Origin: Blastopirellula marina
Lineage (GTDB): Bacteria; Planctomycetota; Planctomycetia; Pirellulales; Pirellulaceae
NCBI RefSeq assembly: GCF_002967765.1
Contig: NZ_PUHY01000014.1
Coordinates: forward strand, 1-64,000
Direction of reading: 5' to 3'
Length of the DNA: 64,000 bases
The number at the start of each line of letters is the position of its first letter. The first letter of the stretch is position 1. Of this stretch, positions 1-7,749 are shown in pieces. A program made the translations under genes and the position numbers. The notes beneath the pieces are model-generated. The model worked only from the letters and a program-made list of their open reading frames with translations. It had not been told where the DNA came from and made no database searches.

Positions 1-2035
1 CTTGCCAACTCCGATGTGAGCCAACGTAATAACGGTGTCCTTGATATTGGTAGACCCTCGTCACTTCGGCGAAGTAAGCTCCGCCCTGGGTGAGCGTCGC
101 CAGGAAGTGGCCATCGGTTAGGTCCCCGTCTACATCCGGAATCACGTTCCCGGCAGCATCGAGGAGGCGTACGATCGCGGAAATGCCATCGGCGGACGGC
201 GTGCGAATATCGAGTTCCACCTGGTTGCCCGCGCTGAATGTCCCCAGGGCGTAGACGTCTTCGTCGATGTTCGCCCCTTCGGGGCCCATCAACGTTCCGG
301 CGACCGTGCCTACCTGGATCGTCCCCGAGGCGGTCAACGTAATGGGATCGGCGTTGGCAATCGAGTCATTGTTGTAGCTGCCATCCGATTCGAGATCGAT
401 GCCGCGAGCCCGCTCGATACGCAACTGGTAAGTCCCTTCGTTCGAGGTCGAGTCCCCGAAGACACGTACGTAGTAAGTACCATCCTCGTCTACTTGGTAG
501 TGGCTATAGTAGGAACTCGCCCCAGGGCCCGCATCTCGTTCACTGGCAAGGTAGTTGCCGGTCGAATCGTAAAGGTAAATCTCGGAGTCGAGTGCCTGAT
601 GATCGCCGAACCGATCAACGGCCACCGCGATCCGATCTCCGGCTTGCGCCTCGAACGACCACCAGTCTTGATCGCCTGCTGGGTCGATCGCTCCCAGGCC
701 GCGTCCGATCGCCAGCCCGCTTCCGGCGAGTTCTTCCGTTAACGGAACTGCTGTTGCCTCGGCGAGGCTTCCGTTCGCACCACTCTCCAACTGGTAGACA
801 TCGGGGAAGTCGATCGTGAAGTGACGAACCAAGGCATCTCCGCCTGTTCCATCTCCGTTACCGTCCAACGGGTTCCCCACCACATCGGTCACGGACGAGG
901 CAACCGTCAGTCGATAGTCACCCCGGTCAAGCGGCCCATCGGTGACCAGCAGCGAGACGCTCGTTCCTCCGGTATACGCGGGGGAAATCTGGAGGTCGTA
1001 GCTAACGTCATCCAGTGTATCGAACTGCCCATCTGGACCGCTGGAGACAAGATCGAAATTGGCAGACGCAACCGAATTGATGGCGAGGGGTTCGTCAAAG
1101 CCGAGCGTGAATTCAATTGTTGGCTGGTCAGTGGTTTCGTTTTCGGCTGGCAATCCAGAAAGACTTACGATGCTCGGTTCGATCGTGTCGAGTATCTGGG
1201 TTTGTAGAAGGTACCGTCCCCCGGCATCTCCCGTTACTCGTGCAAAGTAACGCCCGCTGGACGGTAAGGTTCCTTCGAAGGTCGAATCATCACCGTCTCC
1301 ATCGACACTAAGGACGGAAGTGCCCGAACTATCGATGACCTCCGCCATGGCACTGAGGGTACTGCCTATTTCGGTGGCAATCGTAAGATTGACCGTGTTG
1401 CCGCCATTGCGAAACCCCAGATCGTAGACATCCTGGTCGGCAGCAGTAAACAAGTTACCTGCGATATCGCCTTCGAGCGTTGTCCCCAACGGCGAAAGGC
1501 TAATTGGCGTGGCTCCGCCTAAAGTATCGTTTTGAGAGTTTGAATCATTTTCAAGGTCAACGGATCGACCGATATCGACTTCAGCGCGGTAGGTGCCGGT
1601 TGACGATCTATATCCATTGACCCTCAGGTAGTATGTTCCGCTCGAATTGATGAGGTAGTTCGAGATGAGGGAATCGTATCCGGGGCCACCATCGTCGTTA
1701 GCCGTTAAATAACCATCGGCAGAGTTACGCAGTTCCAGGTAAGTATCGAGACTAGACGTCGCACGAATGTGGACAGTCAATTGATCACCGGCTACGGCTT
1801 CGATCCGCCAATAATCAACATCTCCACTGGGACTGATCTCGCCGGTTGCACATCCTTGCAGCAGGCCGCTTCCTGCGATCTCCTCCGTGAATGCCAGGCT
1901 TAAGGCACCGGTCGTATCGTCATTGTCTGATGCTTCAATAACGCAGGCTGCTAGCATTCTGCGGTCTTCAAGCATCTCCACGTGGCGACGCGCCTGCTTT
2001 CGAAATCGTTGGCGGAGGCGTGCTGACTTTTTCAT
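1..2035 (-). CDS. Large extracellular PPC/Ig-repeat protein (partial, 3' end off the window)
   Basis: Secreted or surface protein whose reading frame stays open for about 678 codons and runs off the left edge. Residues 1-20 are basic and are followed by MLEDRRMLAA, the LExRxLLA-type signature at the N-terminus of planctomycete extracellular proteins. Beta-rich modules follow: a pre-peptidase C-terminal (PPC)-like domain at about 72-155 (DVDYW ... GTYYLRV), a related module at 198-285 (DQDVYDLG), an Ig-like domain at 286-410 with acidic DGDGD and DGNGDG loops that suggest calcium binding, then the same PPC (455-545, DQDWWSFEA) and second module (590 onward) again. The repeat unit is therefore about 380 residues. 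Such proteins are usually very long and act in adhesion or the outer envelope. No enzymatic domain is visible in this part. The start is the only ATG placing the signature near the N-terminus. Confidence 0.85.
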   Translation of the reverse strand, partial: MKKSARLRQRFRKQARRHVEMLEDRRMLAACVIEASDNDDTTGALSLAFTEEIAGSGLLQGCATGEISPSGDVDYWRIEAVAGDQLTVHIRATSSLDTYLELRNSADGYLTANDDGGPGYDSLISNYLINSSGTYYLRVNGYRSSTGTYRAEVDIGRSVDLENDSNSQNDTLGGATPISLSPLGTTLEGDIAGNLFTAADQDVYDLGFRNGGNTVNLTIATEIGSTLSAMAEVIDSSGTSVLSVDGDGDDSTFEGTLPSSGRYFARVTGDAGGRYLLQTQILDTIEPSIVSLSGLPAENETTDQPTIEFTLGFDEPLAINSVASANFDLVSSGPDGQFDTLDDVSYDLQISPAYTGGTSVSLLVTDGPLDRGDYRLTVASSVTDVVGNPLDGNGDGTGGDALVRHFTIDFPDVYQLESGANGSLAEATAVPLTEELAGSGLAIGRGLGAIDPAGDQDWWSFEAQAGDRIAVAVDRFGDHQALDSEIYLYDSTGNYLASERDAGPGASSYYSHYQVDEDGTYYVRVFGDSTSNEGTYQLRIERARGIDLESDGSYNNDSIANADPITLTASGTIQVGTVAGTLMGPEGANIDEDVYALGTFSAGNQVELDIRTPSADGISAIVRLLDAAGNVIPDVDGDLTDGHFLATLTQGGAYFAEVTRVYQYQGHRYYVGSHRSWQ

Positions 2036-2387
2036 GTCGACGTCCGTTTTTGAGGGCGATAGGGATTAGTCCCGCCCTTTAGAATGCGGTTGGCCACCTC
2101 ACTGTGAGGGGTTTGTGGGGCTTTCAGAATACCCGCTTGAAATGCGCAAGCAAGACAAAACCGAAATCGATTAAAGTTTTTTGAAAGAAATGTTGCGGCT
2201 GATAGATAGGCCTTAAAGCCAAAAAATAAGGCCGAATGGTTACTTCGCAAACATCTGTAATGGCGTCGATGATTTTAACGAGTATCCGATTCTCATCGAA
2301 AACTGCTTGTACGTGGTATCGAAGATCGACTGCCAGAGCATGGATTATCTTGGTCGAAACGGAGTCGAGTTCCCTATCTCGGATCAT
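2036..2387. other. Intergenic region, upstream of the PPC-repeat protein
   Basis: About 350 bp between the start of the extracellular protein (minus strand) and the left end of the IS3 remnant. It should hold the promoter of the minus-strand gene. Two overlapping frames of 60-90 codons exist, but I recognise nothing in either and see no ribosome binding site. Confidence 0.4.
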
Positions 2388-2990
2388 TGACCTGCCCCCT
2401 TCAACTGCGTTAATTCGGTAGTTTAGTCTTTGAGGAATGCGTGCTCACTTGAAGGGAGATTTCTTATGCCGAGAAGACGATTCACGCCTGAACAGATTAT
2501 CTGCCATCTCCGCACAGCATACTTACTACCGCTGACGGAAGGAGTCCGGTGGCGTTCGTACCGATCAGGCCAAGCGTTTGAAAGAACTTGAGAAAGAGAA
2601 TGCTCGACTGAAGCGACTGCTGGCGGACGCCGAACTGAATAAGGCGATCCTGAAGGAGGCCGCTTCGCGAAACTTCTGAGCCCGGACAAGCGACGGCAAA
2701 TCGTCGAGCATGTGTGAGATACCTTGGGGCGCAAGGGAGTCTCTGAACGGAGGACTTGCCGTGTTCGCTCGGTTCTCGACGAAGGTCCGCGACTGGCTGG
2801 AAAGAGTCGAAGTGAATACCTTGTACATCGAACTAGGCAGTCCCTGGGAGAACGGCTATATCGAATCCTTCAACCGGAAGCTTCGAGATGACCTACTCGA
2901 TCGAGAGATCTTCGACACGTTGCTGGACGCAAAAGTGTCGATCGAACGGTGGCGCGTCGAGTACAACACAGGACGAGAGAAGATTTAGAA
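2388..2990 (+). mobile_element. IS3-family insertion sequence remnant
   Basis: The left side begins with TGACCTGCCCCC at 2388, the kind of TGA-starting, C-rich terminal inverted repeat seen in IS3-family elements. It is followed about 65 bp later by the orfA start. No matching right inverted repeat is seen after 2988, where the coding match stops before the usual RPHS end of OrfB. The element is internally deleted and probably truncated at its right end, so it should be immobile. Confidence 0.6.
2466..2988 (+). pseudogene. Decayed IS3-family transposase (OrfA and OrfB fused by deletions)
   Basis: The first 14 codons (MPRRRFTPEQIICH) match the start of an IS3 OrfA helix-turn-helix. A deletion then joins them to the YYRxRKE segment, where the usual Trp codon is TGA. 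In another frame from 2548 the leucine-zipper part of OrfA is intact (GGVRTDQAKRLKELEKEN) and ends at 2679. From 2710 the frame matches only the last 90 residues of OrfB (SPWENGYIESFNRKLRDDL, then IERWRVEYNT), which carry the final catalytic Glu region. The first two acidic residues of the DDE catalytic core are gone. At least one frameshift, a stop and two deletions make it non-functional. Confidence 0.75.
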
Positions 2991-3030
2991 TTTAGTGTGT
3001 TCAGCAGAACAACTTGAGAACACCCAGGCT

Positions 3031-3073
3031 TGGAAAAGACGGCCTCGTCAGATTGACGTGAACTGACAAGGCC
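3031..3073 (-). terminator. Rho-independent terminator of the DUF1559 gene
   Basis: On the minus strand GGCCTTGTCA pairs with TGACGAGGCC (3041-3050 with 3064-3073, one G-U pair), followed by gtcTTTT. It lies 35 bp beyond the stop of the DUF1559 gene. Confidence 0.6.
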
Positions 3074-3107
3074 GCGAGCGTTTGCTAATTCATTAATTCG
3101 TTCTTTG

Positions 3108-4127
3108 CTAGTTCCAATTGCCTAGAACCTGGCCATCACGAATCGAGTGCAGATTGCAATAAACATCCGAGGATAAATTCTCCGTGAGGAAGTGAACTGA
3201 CCCGTCGCCAAATAGGAACTGTGCGCCACCGGGATGATAGCTGAATGCACAGTCGTCATTGATGGCCGTAATCATCTTGCTCGCACTGCAGCGGCAGTTA
3301 ATTGGGGAATTCGTTCTTCCATTGATGCGGGCACCTTCATCGGTGCCAGCGCCACCAATCCAAACAGGCCAGTCGTCCACTTTAGCGCTCGTTGCATCAA
3401 CGGGGAAAGGTCCCGTGTAACCTTGCCAAGTGGACGCCGTGGGCGAGACGTAGGAAGATTCACCCGCAAAGATTGTATTCGTCAAGCCGTCGGTCACTTC
3501 GGCAAAACGTCGCCCGATCGAACCGTTATCGTTGACATTTTCCCAAAGTTTGTGCATGGCACCATCGTCACCGTAGCAGCTTCCACCGGCTGCCTTGTAG
3601 TCGGTAACTGCGTAACCCACAGACTGGCTATGATTGGTTGTCATCCCTCCGGTTGTTCCTGGGATGGAGTAAGTCGCCGGAACGATTTCTGGCAGAGCAG
3701 AACTCGGACAACGGTACATTGACAGTACCGTTTCACCGCCCGGGATTGGTCGACTATTGTTCGTGTAGTACGTTTCCACAGCACCGGGTGTCCCCGTCTT
3801 CACGCTTGTATCGAGCATGTCATACAGAGCACCTTGCTCGACAAAGGGCAATATTGACACCATCCATCCATAGCCATCGTCATCGAAAGATGACGGCTCA
3901 CCTTTGGCTGGATTTGCCGACCAAATTGCACATGGCAGGCGACCATAGGTGTCGTTGTAATTATGCAAAGCGAGGCCAATTTGCTTGAGGTTGTTTTGGC
4001 AAGACATGCGTCGAGCCGCTTCTCTGGCTTGCTGCACTGCTGGCAACAAGAGCCCAACCAATACGCCGATGATCGCAATCACGACCAGAAGTTCGACGAG
4101 CGTAAAACCCACTTTCCGTTGAATCAT
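3108..4127 (-). CDS. DUF1559 domain-containing protein with pilin-like N-terminus
   Basis: Planctomycete-specific secreted protein of the DUF1559 (SBP_bac_10-like) family; its function is unknown. The N-terminus carries the type IV prepilin motif GFTLVE at residues 7-12, followed by a hydrophobic helix and the family hallmark PAVQQAREAARRMSCQNNLKQ. The C-terminus has the H-x9-DG motif (HPGGAQFLFGDGSV). At about 339 residues it has the usual family length. I chose the ATG at 4127 over the one at 4142 because AAGGA lies 8 nt upstream of it and the prepilin leader is then short. It probably passes through the type II/IV pilus-like pathway after prepilin peptidase cleavage. A second DUF1559 gene lies at 41858. 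Confidence 0.9.
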   Translation of the reverse strand: MIQRKVGFTLVELLVVIAIIGVLVGLLLPAVQQAREAARRMSCQNNLKQIGLALHNYNDTYGRLPCAIWSANPAKGEPSSFDDDGYGWMVSILPFVEQGALYDMLDTSVKTGTPGAVETYYTNNSRPIPGGETVLSMYRCPSSALPEIVPATYSIPGTTGGMTTNHSQSVGYAVTDYKAAGGSCYGDDGAMHKLWENVNDNGSIGRRFAEVTDGLTNTIFAGESSYVSPTASTWQGYTGPFPVDATSAKVDDWPVWIGGAGTDEGARINGRTNSPINCRCSASKMITAINDDCAFSYHPGGAQFLFGDGSVHFLTENLSSDVYCNLHSIRDGQVLGNWN

Positions 4128-4222
4128 AAAAGGTCCTTGCATAAGGAAGACCAGTCTCCGTCTCGCTACACAGTTAGAGAGAGTTAAAGGAGACCGACCA
4201 TCCCTTTGTTATGAAGGACGCT

Positions 4223-4237
4223 CATTAAGACTTAATG
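4223..4237. promoter_or_regulatory. Palindrome upstream of the DUF1559 gene (possible operator)
   Basis: CATTAAG-A-CTTAATG is a perfect 7+7 palindrome with a one-base centre, about 100 bp upstream of the start at 4127. It sits in AT-rich sequence that could hold the promoter. No regulator can be assigned. Confidence 0.3.
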
Positions 4238-4373
4238 TTTGCATCATTAAACCCACAAACAAATCAAGACGTTTGGCAACCTGTGTTGCGAAAGGCGTCG
4301 AGCACGCTGCCTAACACAACGAACTTAACTTGCCTTTGCCGGTCCTAGATAGGTCAGAAATTTGAGATGCGAT

Positions 4374-5633
4374 CTATTCACGGACCATATATACGTCTTT
4401 GTCCGTGCGAATGATGATGTCACCGTCCGAGATGGCAGGTGATGCCAATACGGTGCCTTCAAGATGGTTTACGGCCAACACATTCCAGTCACCATTATTG
4501 GCCAATACCGTTGTCCGTCCTTCGATATCCGTGATGTAAATGCGCGATTCGGTGGCGACCATTGACGCACGGATTGCTCCAGTTGTCCGTCTACGCCGCA
4601 AGATCGTTCCCGTCGCCGCGTCATAGCAGTGATAGACTCCTTCGTCGGATAAGACATGTAGCAGATCATGACTGAGAAGCGGAGATGTCATGTAAGGAAT
4701 GCCTTTGGTGGTCGACCAAATGAGTCGGTCTGAATTAGCGTCGTCAACATCGCGACTTAGACGCACGGCTATCAGGCGGTTATCACGCCCACCGGCAACG
4801 AACGCAAGATTAAGCGTTTCACTACAGACGACCGAACTGACAGTTTTCTCTGCCGGACCATCAACTTGCCAAAGTGGTTTTCCCGTGAGTCGATTGTAGG
4901 CGATGGTCTGTTCCGCCCCAGAAACGATCATCGCTGGCTGACCATCAATTGCACATAGACAGGGGCTTGAGAAGGAACGAATAGCGCGGGGACGCCGGGT
5001 CCGCCAGATCTGTTCTCCTGTCGTTTTGTTGAATGCAGCGATACAGCTGTCAGGGCCATCTTGCAGTCCGCTCACGAGCAAACGATCTTCATCAAGTATC
5101 AAGCCTGTGCAAAAACCGTGACGAGACTCAAACGTCGCGACATCAATTTGCCAGGCAATTTCACCATCCAGCGTTAACGAAGTGAGCTGCAACTTTCCGT
5201 CGAGGCAGAAAGCCACATAAATATGCTTACCATCCGTGACCGGTGTCGCCGACGCTGGTGTGTTGTCGCGATGCATTTCTTCAAATGGGCCGACACCGAC
5301 TTGCTTGTTCCAGCGAACTGCACCAGTATCGCGGTCAAGACGAATCACACGTCGCGAAAGATCGCTTTCGACAGCCGAGGTGACGATGATCGCGTCGTCC
5401 CAGACGATCGGTGACGAATGCCCCACGCCTGGAATTGGAGTTTTCCATGCGACATTCTCTGTGGAACTCCAGGTCAATGGAACTTCTGACTCTTTCGAAA
5501 TGCCGTCACCCGTCGGGCCTCGCCAACCAGGCCAATTGTCTGCATTGCATTCCTTGGCGATCAAAGTGGCTGAGATTACGATCAAAATGCAAAGCAATCG
5601 ACTGAACGATATCATGAGAGCGATCCTGAACAT
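4374..5633 (-). CDS. Exported PQQ-type beta-propeller protein (BamB-like)
   Basis: Secreted beta-propeller of 419 residues. A signal peptide (hydrophobic 9-25, ending near ECNADN) is followed by NWPGWRGPTGDG, the usual entry motif of planctomycete PQQ-repeat proteins, and by several blades with the AxDxxTGxxxW pattern (LDRDTGAVRWNKQ, FNKTTGEQIWRTR, YNRLTGKPLWQV, YDAATGTILRRR). The family includes the scaffold protein BamB and quinoprotein dehydrogenases. No dehydrogenase active-site motif is visible, so a binding or scaffold role is more likely. It is the last gene of the minus-strand cluster, 33 bp after the cytochrome-WD40 gene, and probably works with it in the cell envelope. Confidence 0.8.
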   Translation of the reverse strand: MFRIALMISFSRLLCILIVISATLIAKECNADNWPGWRGPTGDGISKESEVPLTWSSTENVAWKTPIPGVGHSSPIVWDDAIIVTSAVESDLSRRVIRLDRDTGAVRWNKQVGVGPFEEMHRDNTPASATPVTDGKHIYVAFCLDGKLQLTSLTLDGEIAWQIDVATFESRHGFCTGLILDEDRLLVSGLQDGPDSCIAAFNKTTGEQIWRTRRPRAIRSFSSPCLCAIDGQPAMIVSGAEQTIAYNRLTGKPLWQVDGPAEKTVSSVVCSETLNLAFVAGGRDNRLIAVRLSRDVDDANSDRLIWSTTKGIPYMTSPLLSHDLLHVLSDEGVYHCYDAATGTILRRRRTTGAIRASMVATESRIYITDIEGRTTVLANNGDWNVLAVNHLEGTVLASPAISDGDIIIRTDKDVYMVRE

Positions 5634-5666
5634 ACGGTACGTACTACAAAGAGTTATCGCGTTAGG

Positions 5667-7739
5667 TTAACGAGATCGGACCCCACTGATCGAAGAATCA
5701 ACGTCACTCGAAGTCTTGTGTTCTTGCTGAAATTCGGCTAGTTCTTGCTGTGTTGCCTCGACAACGTTTGCCAACTCGCTGGCAAGCTGCCTGGCTAGCG
5801 ACAGCGAACGACCATTCTTGGGTGAGATTATTTCTAGCTGCTTCAAGTGATCTAATGCTTTTTGCATTTCAATTGCTTCTTTTAGGACACGCTTCTGTTG
5901 TAGTAGGCGCTCTTCGAGTTGCTTTCGTCGTGCCGCTGGGCTTCCTTGCTTCGATGACAACACTTTTCCCAGCACGGATTGTAGGGCGACGATCTGTTGC
6001 TCTGCTTCCGCCAGCGACTGTTTCTGTTGATCCATCTGATGATTCCAAGCAGACGCTTGTTTCTGCAATTGACTGAGGACGGTTTGCTGGGACTGTATCA
6101 ATGCCGTCATCGTTTCGACGGATGCCTCCGACTGCTCTACCAATTTTCGCTGGGAATCAGCATGAATCTCCGCTTGGGCCAACAGCGTTCTGAGTTCTTC
6201 GACAAGGCCATCGGGCGATGTGATTGGATTACCCTGAGATTGATCCACGAACGGAGTCGACTCGGTTGCAAACTTCAGTTCAGGCTTACTTTCGGCGAGA
6301 CGTGTCGACTCGAATTGGTTTTGTATGGTGGCCAACTGCTTTAAGAACTGTTGCTTTCCCTGCGGATTGACAGGCAACTGCAACACATGTTGGCGTTCCA
6401 AGTTGTCCGCATTTAGAATGTGAACGCGGCCATGGGAGTCACCCACCACCAATTGCCCGCCTTTATTGGCCAAGCTCATGCATTCAATCTGTTCTCCTGC
6501 CTGGCCAGTATGGGCTTGTTGTTCTGGAGCTAACCAACTGGCGAGTTCACCTAGGCGACTTCCGGTAAACGTTATATTCGTACCACGAGACAATGCGGTA
6601 ATACCTTTCTCGGACGCTTGCCACTGACTCGTTTCCTCCCCATGATGCATATTCCAGGTCCGAACAGTTCCATCCTCCCCGACGGTGATAAGCGTCTCTG
6701 AATCGGAATCCCACGCAAGATCGTGAACGGCTTCCTCATGACCACGGAGTGTATGAAACAGCTCTCCCTCTACCGCATCCCACACGTATATTCCGCCAAA
6801 CCGATCGCCGCTTGCCAGAAGTACACCATCGGAGCTATACGACAAAGTCAGCACCCAATCAGTATGTTTTCGTAGGGTCTGAACGATTCTATTCGTCGAT
6901 ATGTCGTAGATGTGAACTATCTTTTTAGGACCACCAACGGCAAGTCGCTTTCCACTGGGGGAGAGATCGAAGGCAAGGATCGAATCGTTTTCGTCGGCAA
7001 TTTCAAATTGCTTTTGATGTGTTTCAAGATCGAAGGCTGTAACCTTGCCAGAGAGCCCCGGAATCCCGCTGGCAACTAACAGTAGACGTCCGTCACGCGA
7101 GAATCGGACCGCCGTTACCTCCCCCTCGGATATGTCATATGCGCCGAGTAGTTGGCCCGTCTCCGTATCGACGAGACAAGCTTGCCCTAAACCCGCGACA
7201 GCGACCAAGGAACGACTGGGATGGCCATCGAGTGATGTAATCGCAGCCGGCTGGAATAATGAGCGTATCGTTGCGAGTTCTGCTTGCCTAGGCGCGGTCG
7301 CAGACTCGCTTTTATCAGTACTTCCCATCGCCGGTGATAGCTCGTGGGAACTGTGTTGCTTGGATCCCGTCATCACCCACCGTCGAATTATATCGAGCTC
7401 TCGCGCCGGAATTGGAGGGCTGTTGGGAGGCATTTTCGGCTCCTCCAGATGAGCAGCTGTCGTGTATAGCAAGCTTTGGTTGGGCTTCCCTCTCTCAATT
7501 ACCGGGCCAGATCCCGATCCGGCCGCGATCGCTGACTCGGTCGAAAGATCTAGATCTCCTCGCATTTCTTCAGGATTATGGCACGTAACACAACGTCGTC
7601 GCAGAACGGAGCGAACCTGGTCATAGCTGACTGCGTCGCTCGTGGGATCTTCTGCGTAAACGGTGTGAGAAAAGACAATCACCGAAATTGAGGCGATAGC
7701 TACGGTCAGCGTAAGTGAGCCTTGGATGAATCGTCGCAC
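5667..7739 (-). CDS. Planctomycete cytochrome c (PSCyt1) - WD40 - coiled-coil protein
   Basis: 690-residue exported protein in three parts. After a signal peptide (1-29) comes a PSCyt1 cytochrome-like domain with a CVTCH haem motif at 50-54 and a candidate distal Met in PKMPPNSPP (about 103). WD40 repeats follow at about 165-450 (LAVGGPKKIVHIYDIS, LASGDRFGGIYVWDA, LITVGEDGTVRTWNM). The C-terminal third (about 520-680) is rich in Gln, Leu and Glu with heptad character and is predicted to form a coiled coil. The order suggests a haem-bearing scaffold that organises partner proteins on the outer side of the cytoplasmic membrane. It starts 10 bp after the DUF1549/DUF1553 gene, so they are co-transcribed. 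Confidence 0.85.
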   Translation of the reverse strand: MRRFIQGSLTLTVAIASISVIVFSHTVYAEDPTSDAVSYDQVRSVLRRRCVTCHNPEEMRGDLDLSTESAIAAGSGSGPVIERGKPNQSLLYTTAAHLEEPKMPPNSPPIPARELDIIRRWVMTGSKQHSSHELSPAMGSTDKSESATAPRQAELATIRSLFQPAAITSLDGHPSRSLVAVAGLGQACLVDTETGQLLGAYDISEGEVTAVRFSRDGRLLLVASGIPGLSGKVTAFDLETHQKQFEIADENDSILAFDLSPSGKRLAVGGPKKIVHIYDISTNRIVQTLRKHTDWVLTLSYSSDGVLLASGDRFGGIYVWDAVEGELFHTLRGHEEAVHDLAWDSDSETLITVGEDGTVRTWNMHHGEETSQWQASEKGITALSRGTNITFTGSRLGELASWLAPEQQAHTGQAGEQIECMSLANKGGQLVVGDSHGRVHILNADNLERQHVLQLPVNPQGKQQFLKQLATIQNQFESTRLAESKPELKFATESTPFVDQSQGNPITSPDGLVEELRTLLAQAEIHADSQRKLVEQSEASVETMTALIQSQQTVLSQLQKQASAWNHQMDQQKQSLAEAEQQIVALQSVLGKVLSSKQGSPAARRKQLEERLLQQKRVLKEAIEMQKALDHLKQLEIISPKNGRSLSLARQLASELANVVEATQQELAEFQQEHKTSSDVDSSISGVRSR

Positions 7740-7749
7740 GTGGATTCCC

